NCBI RefSeq assembly: GCF_947495675.1 | Contig: NZ_CANLZX010000018.1 | Coordinates: forward strand, 1-64,000 | Direction: 5' to 3' | DNA length: 64,000 nucleotides | DNA from: an uncultured Algibacter sp. | GTDB taxonomy: Bacteria; Bacteroidota; Bacteroidia; Flavobacteriales; Flavobacteriaceae | Part shown: piece after piece, positions 37,994 to 47,383 of the stretch | Position numbering within the stretch: position 1 is the stretch's first letter | How the letters are laid out: each line of letters starts with the position of its first letter | The notes under the pieces: model-generated | Databases searched by the model: none | Told to the model about the DNA's origin: nothing | The model's input: only the letters and a program-made list of their open reading frames with translations | Position numbers and translations under genes: made by a program

Positions 37994-40261
37994 TTAAGAG
38001 GCTTGTGTGTTTACAAACTCTTTTTTCTTGCTTTTCTGTATGTTTTCATTAATGGTTTGGTAAAACTCATAATTATCAAAAGGTTTTGTAATAACCTTAT
38101 TATAACCTATATCATTATAATTTTGCTTTACCTCTTCTATATCTGCTGCAGTAAGAGCTATAATTGGAATATTTTTATTAAACTCTCTAATAGTTTCTGT
38201 AGCTTCATTACCATTCATAATTGGCATGTTAATATCCATTAATATTAAATCGTAAGAATTGTTTTTAGCTTCAAATAAAGCATCTCTACCATTTTCAACT
38301 ATAGTACATTTATAATTCTGCTTTTCTAATAATTTTTTGGTAACAATTTGATTAATTTTATTATCCTCTGCTAATAATATATTACATGTTTCATTTGGAT
38401 TTATTAAACTTTTAATTTTATTTAAATCCTGTTCATGTAATCTGTTTTCTGTTTTAAGTTTATCTATTTCAAATTCTATATTAAAACTAAACTTAGTACC
38501 AACACCTTCTTCACTTTCTAATTTAATTGTACTTTTAAATAGCTCTATTAATTTTTTAGTAATTGATAGCCCTAACCCTGTACCTTGATAATTTATGTTA
38601 CTATCTTTTAGTTGAGAAAAATTATCGAAAATGCTATTAAACTTATTTTCTGGAATACCAACGCCATTGTCTTCAACTTCAAAACATAGATTAACTAAAT
38701 TATCTTTTGTATTAATTAACTTAACTCTCAAATTAATAGTTCCATTATTAGTGAATTTGACACTATTACCAATAAGATTTATAAGTATTTGAGACAATCT
38801 TATTTTATCACACTTAATTGTTTCTGGAACGCCTTTATCTATTGAAACTTTTAAATGATTGTTTGTTTCTTGTAATTTATATTCAAAAGAATTAACAATA
38901 TGTTCAATGGTACTTTCTAAATTAACAGACGTATTTTTAAGTTCAACTTTACCAGCTTCCATTTTTCCAAATTGAAGAATATCATTTATTAAATTTAAAA
39001 GGTAATCTCCAGAGTGTTTTAAAGATTTAATATACTTTTTATCACGATTACCTAAGGTACTATTCTCTAGTAATAGAGAAGTAATACCAACAACACCGTA
39101 AAGTGGTGTTCGTAATTCATGCGAAACGTTAGAAATAAATTTAGTTTTTAATTCTGAAGACTTTAAAGCTTCATTTTTTGCTATTATTAATTGTTTATTT
39201 CTTAATTCTAATTTAGAACTCATTTTTCTTTTTGAGATGTAACCAAAGCATATAATAATTAATGAGATAATTAAAAGTAGTAATGCAATAATTACTATAA
39301 CATTTACTTTTTTAATTTTATTAGCTACTTCTAACTGTAGAAGCCTTTCTGAGTTTGCCTTTTGTGCGTTATTCTTATAATCTTCAATTAGAAATTTAGA
39401 TTTAATAATTAAATTTTGCTTTACTTTTTCTTCGTTTAAATATTTTTCTTTATAATTATTATGTTTCAATAAATTTAGAAAAGCATCTGCATTATTTCCA
39501 GATTTAGCCAAAGACAATGATAATTGCTTGTATATTTTACTTAAAAGCATATAATCTGTACTTTCTTTATCATTCTCAATTAAAGCAATAGCTTTTTTAA
39601 ATTTAGTATTAGCGTTATTATAAAGTTCTTTATGAGTATAAAAAGTACCATATATATAGTTATAGTAGCTTATATCAGAAGAAATCACCGAATTGTTTTT
39701 AATATAATCACCTACTTTTAAGAGATTAATAAGTGCTTCTTGAGACTTTCCTATAGCAATATACAACTCGCTAAGGTTGAGTCTTATTTCAAATTCGACA
39801 GTATTTAGTTTTTTAACTTCTGCTAAAGTTTGAAGATTTTTTTTAGCAGTAAACTTTAAAGCATTCATTAAAAACTGATGGGCTTTAGCAAAATTATTTT
39901 CGTCTTTATTTATCTCTGCAAGATTTTTATATATGCTAGCAATCAAATAATTATCATCAATTATTTTTGCTTTAGTCAATGACAAAAAGTAGTATTCTTT
40001 TGCTGAATCATAATTTTCCATCAAATTATAAATATTACCTAAATTATAATTTGCAACGGCACTACCATAATTATCTTGAATAGAATCTGATAAGGTTTTA
40101 GCTATAATAAATTCTTTAAAAGATTTTACTATTTCTTTATCATTTAGTGATACAATTGCAGAAGAGTTGATATCATCAATTTCTTTGATAATATCTCTAT
40201 CGTTTTTACCGAAAGACAAAATGGTAAATGACAGAAAACTAACAAGTAGGATTGTTTTCAT
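37994..40261 (-). CDS. Hybrid sensor histidine kinase with periplasmic TPR region
   Basis: A 755-residue protein with a signal peptide (MKTILLVSFLSFTILSFG), TPR repeats (about 50-290), one membrane segment (about 318-342), HisKA with SHELRTPLYG (His381), HATPase (NLIGNSVKFT, VEDNGVGIP, GTGLGLS) and a receiver domain with Asp676 in LMDINMP. Layout and spacing mirror the kinase at 22175-24415. There is no adjacent response regulator; phosphotransfer to the fused receiver is expected. It converges with the O-methyltransferase gene with 15 bases between and no visible terminator. Confidence 0.9.
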   Translation of the reverse strand: MKTILLVSFLSFTILSFGKNDRDIIKEIDDINSSAIVSLNDKEIVKSFKEFIIAKTLSDSIQDNYGSAVANYNLGNIYNLMENYDSAKEYYFLSLTKAKIIDDNYLIASIYKNLAEINKDENNFAKAHQFLMNALKFTAKKNLQTLAEVKKLNTVEFEIRLNLSELYIAIGKSQEALINLLKVGDYIKNNSVISSDISYYNYIYGTFYTHKELYNNANTKFKKAIALIENDKESTDYMLLSKIYKQLSLSLAKSGNNADAFLNLLKHNNYKEKYLNEEKVKQNLIIKSKFLIEDYKNNAQKANSERLLQLEVANKIKKVNVIVIIALLLLIISLIIICFGYISKRKMSSKLELRNKQLIIAKNEALKSSELKTKFISNVSHELRTPLYGVVGITSLLLENSTLGNRDKKYIKSLKHSGDYLLNLINDILQFGKMEAGKVELKNTSVNLESTIEHIVNSFEYKLQETNNHLKVSIDKGVPETIKCDKIRLSQILINLIGNSVKFTNNGTINLRVKLINTKDNLVNLCFEVEDNGVGIPENKFNSIFDNFSQLKDSNINYQGTGLGLSITKKLIELFKSTIKLESEEGVGTKFSFNIEFEIDKLKTENRLHEQDLNKIKSLINPNETCNILLAEDNKINQIVTKKLLEKQNYKCTIVENGRDALFEAKNNSYDLILMDINMPIMNGNEATETIREFNKNIPIIALTAADIEEVKQNYNDIGYNKVITKPFDNYEFYQTINENIQKSKKKEFVNTQAS

Positions 40262-40387
40262 GTTTTCAATAATTAGGTTTGGGATTCTAAAGGTATTTTA
40301 ATGAAAACAGAGTGTCATACAAATTCGCTGAAGAGTAAAAATAAATTGACTAATAGACGAACTACATATCGACAAACAGATAAAAGG

Positions 40388-40675
40388 CTAAAATTTACGT
40401 TTTACAGAACCCGTAAATTCTTCTAAATTATCTTTTACTTTATCAAGTTCCTTTTTTACGTCCTTTGTGATGCTGGTATCAATACCATTTTTTTCTGCAG
40501 TTTTTGTGATTTCGTGTTTAATATCGTTAGTAGCGTCTTTAAGAGTTCGCATACCTTTACCTAATCCACGAGCAATTTCTGGCAACTTATCGGCACCAAA
40601 TACCATAATGGCTATAAATAGTATAAAAGCTATTTCGCCACCGCTAATAAATAAGAATGTTGTTTGTTGTATCAC
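40388..40675 (-). CDS. tatA: Twin-arginine translocase subunit TatA
   Basis: A 95-residue TatA/TatB-type protein: one N-terminal membrane helix (FLFISGGEIAFILFIAIMVFG), the FGADKLPEIARGLGKGM hinge and amphipathic helix, and a charged tail. It forms the pore for folded proteins with TatC, which is not in the window. The FG-x-x-KLPE motif favours TatA over TatB. It may be transcribed with or separately from the upstream M1 peptidase gene; a terminator lies between them. Confidence 0.9.
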   Translation of the reverse strand: MIQQTTFLFISGGEIAFILFIAIMVFGADKLPEIARGLGKGMRTLKDATNDIKHEITKTAEKNGIDTSITKDVKKELDKVKDNLEEFTGSVKRKF

Positions 40676-40784
40676 GTTACAAATATAGTAAGTTGTTTTA
40701 TTATATCATTTAACAAATTAAGCAATAGTGATAAATTAACTTCTTTTTATAATATTTTAAAGTACCAAACTGCAATTAAATAAA

Positions 40785-40812
40785 AAAAGCCGATTATAAA
40801 TAATCGGCTTTT
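40785..40812 (-). terminator. Terminator of the M1 peptidase gene
   Basis: A 12-bp stem (40785-40796 and 40801-40812) with loop TAAA; on the minus strand it is followed by a T run. It lies 22 bases after the M1 peptidase stop. Confidence 0.82.
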
Positions 40813-40834
40813 AATAAATTATGTTGGTTTCTTT

Positions 40835-43093
40835 TTAACCTTTTACTTTTTCTTTGAATTTATCAAACTTGTTGGCTTCAACTTTTTTAGGCCAAGAATT
40901 ATTAGATGTATCAACATCGGCAGTTTCTAAATCAGGATCAATAGTTAAACCAGTAATGGCTTTATTTGTTCTAAACACTTTACTAACTTCATTCTCATTA
41001 TATCTCCATATTTGAGCCGGAAATATTTTTCTTTCGGTAGTACCATCTTCATAAGCTATTTCTAAAATTATTGGCATTACTAAACCTCCTGGTTTTTCAA
41101 AAGTAACTTCGTAGAAATATTTAGGCGCATCTTTTAATCTTGCTTTTTCTTGTTCAGGTAAACTTTCAATATAATCAGTTAAAAATTTAAAATCTGAAAC
41201 ACTTTTTGCTTCAGAAGGTTTTTCACCTTCTTTAGATTCTGCATAATACACTAAAGCATCTTTGTACTCATCTAAATTCATATTATACTTCTTAGCAGTT
41301 TCTTTTGCTGCTTCAGTTGGCTGGTCTGTTAAATAATATTGTTTAACACCTTTAACCCCAATATCTGTATAATCTGTTGTATAAAACCAACCTCTCCAGA
41401 ACCAGTCTAAATCCATCGCCGAAGCATCTTCCATTGTTCTAAAGAAATCTGCTGGTGTTGGGTGTTTAAACATCCAACGTTGTGAGTATGTTCTAAAAGC
41501 ATAGTCAAACAATTCTGGCCCCATAATAGTTTGTCTTAACATATATAACCCTGCAGCTGGCTTGGTATATGCGTTTGGACCAAATTTATGAACATAATCA
41601 CCTTGAGACATAATAGGTGAAATAAAATTTTGATCACCACCCATATAAGGAACAATATCTTTTGGAAGATTTCCTGTTATAAAATTAGGGTCATAATCTA
41701 GTTCTGCTAAAGTTTCTACAAAAGAGTTTAAACCTTCATCCATCCATGTCCATTGGCGCTCATCACTATTTACAATCATAGGGAAAAAGTTGTGTCCAAC
41801 TTCATGAGTAATAACACCAATCATACCTCTTTTTAATCTTTCTGAATATGTACCATCTGGTTTAGGGCGGCCATAGTTAAAACATATCATTGGGTATTCC
41901 ATTCCCATTTGAGCATGTACCGAAATAGCTTTGCTATAAGGATAATCAAAAGTTAATTTAGAGTATTCTTCGAGCGTATTAGCAACAACTCTTGTAGAGT
42001 GCTCTTCCCATAATGGGTTACCTTCTTTTGAATACATTGAAATAGCCATAACCGATCTTCCATTAATATTAACCGCCATTGCATCATAAATAAATTTTCT
42101 TGAGGTAGCAAAAGCATAATCTCTAACATTTTTAGCTTTAAAATGCCATGTTTTTTCTTTTGTGCTTCTTTGTGTTTCGGCTTTTTCGGCTTCTTCTTGA
42201 GTGATTATAAAAACAGGATTATCAAAAGTTTTTGTGGCTTTCTCATAACGTTTTAACTGCTCTTTAGTAAAACACTCTTTTCTGTTTTGTAATACACCTG
42301 TTGCCTCTAACATGTGATCTTCTGGCACAGTAATTTTAACATCAAAATCTCCAAATTCTAATGCAAATTCACTTCTTCCCCAGAATTGCATATTTTGCCA
42401 TCCTTCAACATTATCATAAACACAAAGTCTTGGGTAAAACTGCGCTATTACGTAGGTGTTATTTCCATCAGGGAAAGCTTCATAACCAGATCTTCCTCCA
42501 TCTACAATATGATTATTAACATTATACCACCATTTTATTTTAAACTCAAAAACTTCTCCTGGTGCTAATGGTTTTGGTAAATTAATTCGCATCATGGTTT
42601 GATTTATCATAAAAGGTAAATCAGACCCATCATCATTTTTAACATATTCTATATTAAATCCACCATCAAAACGTTTTTTTAAGTTCGCTTTTGTAAAAGA
42701 TTGTGGTCCATTAAAAGCGGCATTAAAACTTTCAGAGTTAATATCTGGAGTTTTAGAGTCTTGGGCACGCATATTTTGATCTAGCTGTACCCATAAATAC
42801 TCTAAATAATCTTTAGAGTTATTATGATAGGTTATTTTTTCATCACCAAATATTTGACTTTTGTTTTCATCTAAACGAAGATTCATTACATAATCGACCT
42901 GTTGTTGTGTATAGGCATGACCTGGAGCACCTGAAGCCGTTCTTGTTTCGTTTGGTGTAGCCAAAACGTCTTTCATTTGTCTAAATTTGTTCTGATCTGT
43001 GTGACCTTGTGGTTTTTCTTTAGCTTGCTCTTGAGCAAAAACGCCAGAAAAAAGAAATAAAAATGATAAGAACAGATAAGCGTGTTTTTTCAT
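40835..43093 (-). CDS. Secreted M1-family zinc metallopeptidase
   Basis: A 752-residue peptidase with a signal peptide (MKKHAYLFLSFLFLFSGVFA). The M1 catalytic site is THEVGHNFFP (HExxH at 430-434) with the third ligand Glu453 in WTWMDEGLNSF. The substrate-side motif is QMGMEYPMICF in place of GAMEN, as in many bacterial M1-like proteins. The C-terminal part extends beyond the catalytic domain without a recognised fold. The ATG at 43093 begins the signal peptide; a start 93 bases upstream would add a non-secretory extension. The DUF6702-like gene lies upstream on the same strand. Confidence 0.9.
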   Translation of the reverse strand: MKKHAYLFLSFLFLFSGVFAQEQAKEKPQGHTDQNKFRQMKDVLATPNETRTASGAPGHAYTQQQVDYVMNLRLDENKSQIFGDEKITYHNNSKDYLEYLWVQLDQNMRAQDSKTPDINSESFNAAFNGPQSFTKANLKKRFDGGFNIEYVKNDDGSDLPFMINQTMMRINLPKPLAPGEVFEFKIKWWYNVNNHIVDGGRSGYEAFPDGNNTYVIAQFYPRLCVYDNVEGWQNMQFWGRSEFALEFGDFDVKITVPEDHMLEATGVLQNRKECFTKEQLKRYEKATKTFDNPVFIITQEEAEKAETQRSTKEKTWHFKAKNVRDYAFATSRKFIYDAMAVNINGRSVMAISMYSKEGNPLWEEHSTRVVANTLEEYSKLTFDYPYSKAISVHAQMGMEYPMICFNYGRPKPDGTYSERLKRGMIGVITHEVGHNFFPMIVNSDERQWTWMDEGLNSFVETLAELDYDPNFITGNLPKDIVPYMGGDQNFISPIMSQGDYVHKFGPNAYTKPAAGLYMLRQTIMGPELFDYAFRTYSQRWMFKHPTPADFFRTMEDASAMDLDWFWRGWFYTTDYTDIGVKGVKQYYLTDQPTEAAKETAKKYNMNLDEYKDALVYYAESKEGEKPSEAKSVSDFKFLTDYIESLPEQEKARLKDAPKYFYEVTFEKPGGLVMPIILEIAYEDGTTERKIFPAQIWRYNENEVSKVFRTNKAITGLTIDPDLETADVDTSNNSWPKKVEANKFDKFKEKVKG

Positions 43094-43201
43094 AGTTGTT
43101 TTTAGTTTATTAGAAAAAAAAGTGTTTTTTGCAATTTTCGTTAAAAGATTATTACAAAATGTCATCGAAAGTACTAAATTATGCATTCAATTTACTTTGT
43201 T

Positions 43202-43705
43202 TTAATTAAATTTTAACAAAGCATTAGGATTTTTGGAAGTTAAAATGACACTTTTATTTTTTGAATTTATTTTAGTTTTTATAATGTTTTGCTGGTCCTT
43301 CTGTAAATCGAATAAAATGGTATTTGTAATGGAAAAAGTTTCTATTGTTTTAACATCTTCTACTTCTAAATAACATTTTATTATATCGCCTTCATACTCT
43401 TTTCCAATAAAATTAAACATAACACTCTCATTATCAACCTTTAACTTTAATTTGTCTTGAAGGTATTGGTTAATGTATACATCAAATTTATTAGCTTCAT
43501 TTTTTTCTGCAAGCACAATACTTTCGCTGTAATTTAACTTTAAAGCACTTTCAAAATCATCAATAAAAATTCTAGAAATGATTTGAATTGATTGTTTTTC
43601 TTCTACATAATTAACCTGAGTAACACTTATATAATATTTGTGTATTGATGTAAATGCAAAAAGAGGAATTACAAATGCTATTATTAAATATTTAAAATGC
43701 TTCAT
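43202..43705 (-). CDS. DUF6702-like periplasmic protein
   Basis: The 167-residue protein starts with a signal-like hydrophobic stretch (YLIIAFVIPLFAFTSIHKYY). It continues with YISVTQVNYVEEKQSIQIIS and RIFIDDFESAL, which I associate with the DUF6702 family of Bacteroidetes, often beside an M1 peptidase gene. The sequence is mostly beta. It probably forms an operon with the M1 peptidase gene 108 bases downstream. Function is unknown. Confidence 0.75.
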   Translation of the reverse strand: MKHFKYLIIAFVIPLFAFTSIHKYYISVTQVNYVEEKQSIQIISRIFIDDFESALKLNYSESIVLAEKNEANKFDVYINQYLQDKLKLKVDNESVMFNFIGKEYEGDIIKCYLEVEDVKTIETFSITNTILFDLQKDQQNIIKTKINSKNKSVILTSKNPNALLKFN

Positions 43706-43767
43706 GTATATGGTTTCTAATTAACAAAATTACTTTTTTTGAATTTCAAAAAGCATTCCAAATAGTG

Positions 43768-44574
43768 TTATTTTTTAATTGTATTTAAATTACTTATATA
43801 TTGTTTATACTTCATCCTTAAAAAAATCAAGATTTTAAAATCTGTTTGATTTTTACAATGTTTAATAAAATTAGTATCATCTGCACAGAAATAAAAGAAA
43901 TCTGATTTTAGTTTTTCGTCTAAAGGGTTAGACGCAAAAAAGTCATTAGCTAATCGACCTTTTATACTTTGTATTAATGATTCTTTTCCTTCAATTTCAA
44001 CTCTTTTTTTAAGCATTTTTGTTCTTCCACTTAGCCCATTAATTATGGGGTTTAATGGCACACCTCCTCCTAATAAACCTAATAACATTTTTGGCTTAAA
44101 AACACCTGCTTCACTTAAACGCCTTTCACTTTGTGTAGCTGGTTTACCGGTATATCCTGGAATACCAACATCGTAAAAATTAATAGGCGCATTACCATCA
44201 ATATTTTTAATATCGGCCATTAAATCTCCAGACAACACTTTTCCAACAACAACCTCATCTAGCTCATTAATTTGCTCGTCAAGTATTACAAACAAAGCCT
44301 CATTTAAAAGGATTTCTTTAGAGATTATTACTTCTTTTAATTTATGTTGTATTGATGAAAACGTTAAAGTGTCATTTAATTTTACTGTTATATTAAAATG
44401 TCCTTTAACATCTGTTATTGTAAAAACTTGGGCCGTTTTATTAATAACATGAATGTTTTCAATATTCGACTCACTTTTTACTCTACCAACAATTTCTATA
44501 GATTGAGAAAAAATATTTTGAAATCCAATCAAAATAAACAACACTAAAACTACCTTTATTTTTAGCATATTCAT
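43768..44574 (-). CDS. Secreted carboxypeptidase-regulatory-like protein, paralogue 1
   Basis: A 268-residue protein with a signal peptide (LKIKVVLVLFILIGFQNIFS). Residues 25-110 form a carboxypeptidase-D regulatory-like domain with IEIVGRVKSESNIENIHVIN, ITDVKGHFNITVKLNDTLTF and INELDEVVV. In TonB-dependent receptors that last strand leads into the plug, but no plug or barrel follows. The remaining 160 residues are basic and of unknown fold. It overlaps the upstream paralogue by four bases (ATGA). Function is unknown. Confidence 0.7.
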   Translation of the reverse strand: MNMLKIKVVLVLFILIGFQNIFSQSIEIVGRVKSESNIENIHVINKTAQVFTITDVKGHFNITVKLNDTLTFSSIQHKLKEVIISKEILLNEALFVILDEQINELDEVVVGKVLSGDLMADIKNIDGNAPINFYDVGIPGYTGKPATQSERRLSEAGVFKPKMLLGLLGGGVPLNPIINGLSGRTKMLKKRVEIEGKESLIQSIKGRLANDFFASNPLDEKLKSDFFYFCADDTNFIKHCKNQTDFKILIFLRMKYKQYISNLNTIKK

Positions 44575-45368
44575 TTTTTTAAAAATAGATTACGTTGTTC
44601 ACCTAAATATTGAATGAGTAAAATTTCGTTTTCGGGTTTTAAAAGCTCAGGTTTTATAACTTTAGTTTCAATAAAGGCAATAAAAAGCTGAATTTTTTCT
44701 TCAGGAATTTCAAATTGTTCTTGGATGTATTTTAAACTATAAATACTTAGCAAGTCTTTAGGCTTATCGTATTCAAAACCTACAAAAATTTTCTTTTTTA
44801 GTTTTAACTCCTTTTTAGAATTAAATATGAGCCCTAAAATTTTACCAATGTTAGGTAAATAATTACGAGCATTAGGATTTATAATGGACTTTAAATGGTT
44901 TTGTGTAACAGATTTATCGAACGCCTTATCATCATGATATTCAAAATCAATATTCATATTTCCCATTTCAAGCATAATGGGTTTTATATTTTTAACCTTA
45001 GAAACATCTGTTTCTATATTACCGGTTAAACCAGATGATAGTGTTACAGCATCTAATTGATTTACTTCCTCTACCAACTGTATTTTTAATTGTTTTGATT
45101 TGATAATATCCGAATCAATTAAAACAGTAACTACTTGAAATTGTAGTGCCGAAATTTCAATAACATCATTTAAACCTACTTTTAATTTAAACTCGCCATT
45201 TGGGTTGGTAATTGTGCCTTTATTTGTAGATTTATTAAAAATAGTTACTGCTTCAACATCGTTGTTACTTGACAATAGTATACCACTTACCTCTATCCTA
45301 TTAACAGATTGTCCGTATATAGGTAGCGTTAAGGAAACAAAAAGAATAACAAGTAATATTCTAATCAA
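44571..45368 (-). CDS. Secreted carboxypeptidase-regulatory-like protein, paralogue 2
   Basis: A 265-residue paralogue with a signal peptide (MIRILLVILFVSLTLPIYG). The regulatory-like domain reads NRIEVSGILLSSNNDVEAVT, GTITNPNGEFKLKVGLNDVI and VNQLDAVTLSSGLTG. The C-terminal region (PNARNYLPNIGKILGLIFNS, then FEIPEEKIQLFIAFIE) is shared with paralogue 3. Its stop overlaps the start of paralogue 1 by four bases, implying coupled translation. Periplasmic or outer-membrane location is likely. Confidence 0.7.
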   Translation of the reverse strand: MIRILLVILFVSLTLPIYGQSVNRIEVSGILLSSNNDVEAVTIFNKSTNKGTITNPNGEFKLKVGLNDVIEISALQFQVVTVLIDSDIIKSKQLKIQLVEEVNQLDAVTLSSGLTGNIETDVSKVKNIKPIMLEMGNMNIDFEYHDDKAFDKSVTQNHLKSIINPNARNYLPNIGKILGLIFNSKKELKLKKKIFVGFEYDKPKDLLSIYSLKYIQEQFEIPEEKIQLFIAFIETKVIKPELLKPENEILLIQYLGEQRNLFLKK

Positions 45369-45472
45369 ACTAAATAAATTAGACTATAAAGAACGTACTT
45401 GAAATCTTAAAGAAAATGTAAATAGCCTCTAATGTTTTGTTAAAAGGCAAATTCTAGTAGAGTAATTATTAG

Positions 45473-46267
45473 TTAGTTTTTTAAGAATTCATTACTTTTT
45501 TTGTTTAGTAGTTCAAGAAATTCCATTTCCTTACCATAATTAAGTAAAGAAAAATCAAAATCGCCACTCTCAACAAAACTGATAAATTCTTCCACACGAT
45601 GTTCGGGAATTTTAAAATTATCAACCAAAAATTCAGATCCGAAATAATATTTAACAGCTTCAATTGGCACATTAGGCACCCCATTTTTCTTATTATCTTT
45701 TACCTTCGATCTAAATAAAGGCAATAATAATTGGTCAACAACATTAACAATATTTAATCCATTTACCATTGGCAAGTGTTGCCTATCAACATTTAAATTG
45801 TTTACTTCAGTTTTATAATCTTGTTCAAAATTATATTCTTTACTATTCCTAACTCCAAAATACAAAGCATCTAATTGTGGTGTAAATGGTTTTGTAGCTT
45901 CTAAATCTGTATTTAAATTTCCAGAAAGTCCTTTTGTAAAAACAATTACCTCATCTAATTTATTAATCTCTTCAATTAAAAAGAGTTTCATTTTTTTAGA
46001 TTTAATTATAGCCTCATTAACCTTAAAACTTATATTCTGATATTGTAGCGCACTAACTTCAATATTATCATTTAAAGTAACCTTTAGTGCAAATTCACCT
46101 TTTTCATCAGTTATGGTTCCAGTATTTGATGACGTATTAAAAATTGTAATACCAGATATATCGCTACCTTCTACAATAATTTTACCAGAAACTTCTATTC
46201 TATTTATGTTTTGAGCAACACCGTTTATAGTGATTAAAATAGCTAAAAAGAGCATGAATTTTTTCAT
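45473..46267 (-). CDS. Secreted carboxypeptidase-regulatory-like protein, paralogue 3
   Basis: A 264-residue paralogue with a signal peptide (MKKFMLFLAILITINGVAQ) and the same domain (NRIEVSGKIIVEGSDISGIT, GTITDEKGEFALKVTLNDNI, INKLDEVIV). It is followed by the C-terminal KIPEHRVEEFISF-like segment (FKIPEHRVEEFISFVES). It is closest to paralogue 2 and is the first gene of the three-gene run, 104 bases upstream of it. Confidence 0.7.
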   Translation of the reverse strand: MKKFMLFLAILITINGVAQNINRIEVSGKIIVEGSDISGITIFNTSSNTGTITDEKGEFALKVTLNDNIEVSALQYQNISFKVNEAIIKSKKMKLFLIEEINKLDEVIVFTKGLSGNLNTDLEATKPFTPQLDALYFGVRNSKEYNFEQDYKTEVNNLNVDRQHLPMVNGLNIVNVVDQLLLPLFRSKVKDNKKNGVPNVPIEAVKYYFGSEFLVDNFKIPEHRVEEFISFVESGDFDFSLLNYGKEMEFLELLNKKSNEFLKN

Positions 46268-46376
46268 AGTTTTTTTATTTATTAAATTACCACTTTTAAT
46301 TTAAATGTTAAAGAAAATTACACGAAATATTTGTCAAAAAAAATCATTTTACTTTACAAACAAACCAATACTTTTT

Positions 46377-47084
46377 ATGCAAAACATTATTATTGCTAGC
46401 ACATCAACCATTCATGGAAGCGGATATTTAGAGTATATACTAGAAGACTTAAAAGTTTTTTTTAAAAATATAGACACCATAGTTTTTATCCCTTATGCAA
46501 GACCTAGTGGGATTTCTTATAACGAGTATACTAAAATTGCAGAAAAAGCATTTAATAAAATCGATAAGAAAATAAAAGGCATACATGAGTTTGATAATCC
46601 TGTAGAAGCCATAAAAAAAGCAAAAGGCATTTTTGTAGGTGGTGGCAATACTTTTGTATTATCAAATCAATTACAAAAAAACAATTTAATTGATACCTTA
46701 AAGCAAGTTGTAAAAACCGGAACACCATATTTGGGAACCAGCGCAGGCAGTAATATTTGTGGTTTAACTATAAAAACCACTAACGATATGCCTATAGTTT
46801 ACCCACCAAATTTTAATGCTCTGGGACTAGTACCTTTTAACATAAACCCACATTACCTAGACCCAGACCCAAATAGTAAGCACAAAGGCGAAACCAGAGA
46901 AACGCGCATTAAAGAATTTCATCATTATAACACACAACCCGTTATTGGCTTAAGGGAAGGTAGTTGGTTACATGTAAAAAACAATTCAATAATTTTAAAA
47001 GGCCAATTAACAGCACGTATTTTCGAATACAACAAAACACCTTTCGAGGTAGCATCTGGTACAGAATTAAATCAATTAAAATAA
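46377..47084 (+). CDS. pepE: Dipeptidase E (peptidase family S51)
   Basis: PepE hydrolyses N-terminal Asp dipeptides in the cytoplasm. The 235-residue protein carries the catalytic serine in GTSAGSNICG (Ser122), the GIFVGGGNTFVL motif and FNINPHYLDPDP with the catalytic His. The ATG at 46377 gives the family-typical N-terminus (MQNIIIASTSTIHG). An earlier ATG at 46305 would add a basic 24-residue extension and is rejected. A REP-like repeat follows the stop codon. Confidence 0.92.
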   Translation: MQNIIIASTSTIHGSGYLEYILEDLKVFFKNIDTIVFIPYARPSGISYNEYTKIAEKAFNKIDKKIKGIHEFDNPVEAIKKAKGIFVGGGNTFVLSNQLQKNNLIDTLKQVVKTGTPYLGTSAGSNICGLTIKTTNDMPIVYPPNFNALGLVPFNINPHYLDPDPNSKHKGETRETRIKEFHHYNTQPVIGLREGSWLHVKNNSIILKGQLTARIFEYNKTPFEVASGTELNQLK

Positions 47085-47092
47085 AAAAATTA

Positions 47093-47181
47093 TGGGCGTG
47101 CCCCTAAAAAGGGTCGGGCTATCCGTTACAAGTCCTCGCTCGTGCCTCGCTGTGGGCTTTACTCTACTATCCCTCACGCAA
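47093..47181. repeat. REP-like intergenic repeat, copy 3 (GC-rich, inverse orientation)
   Basis: The plus strand reads TGGGCGTGCCCC, GGGTCGGGCTATCCGTTAC and ends CTATCCCTCACGCAA. In the inverse orientation it begins TTGCGTGAGGGATAG and has CGGATAGCCCGACCC near the far end, matching TTGCGTTAAGGATAG and CGTATAGCCTGACCC in copy 2. It is visibly more GC-rich than its surroundings. Confidence 0.6.
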
Positions 47182-47231
47182 GCACAAGCAAAAAACCAAT
47201 ATATCTCGAATTAAGAAACTTATTTGTATAA

Positions 47232-47262
47232 AAAAAGCTTCATCGTAATGATGAAGCTTTTT
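47232..47262 (-). terminator. Terminator of tRNA-Gly
   Basis: A 13-bp stem (47232-47244 and 47250-47262) with loop GTAAT directly follows the tRNA on the minus strand, with a T run. Confidence 0.85.
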
Positions 47263-47263
47263 G

Positions 47264-47336
47264 AGCGGGAGACCAGGTTCGAACTGGCGACATTCAGCTT
47301 GGAAGGCTGACGCTCTACCAACTGAGCTACTCCCGC
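47264..47336 (-). tRNA. tRNA-Gly (anticodon TCC)
   Basis: On the minus strand a 73-base cloverleaf runs from GCGGGAG to CTCCCGC plus discriminator T. The D-loop has AGCTCAGTTGGTAGAGC, the anticodon loop CTTCCAA reads TCC (Gly), and the T-arm has GTTCGAA. The CCA end is not encoded (the next bases are CAA). A terminator follows immediately. Confidence 0.96.
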
Positions 47337-47383
47337 TTTTTCAGCTGCAAATATATAAACTGTTTCTTCTTCTACAAGAAAAA

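Noticed and set aside
20023..47181. CRISPR array or transposon ends
   Set aside because: The repeats are dispersed singly, without regular spacing, and no transposase or cas gene is present.
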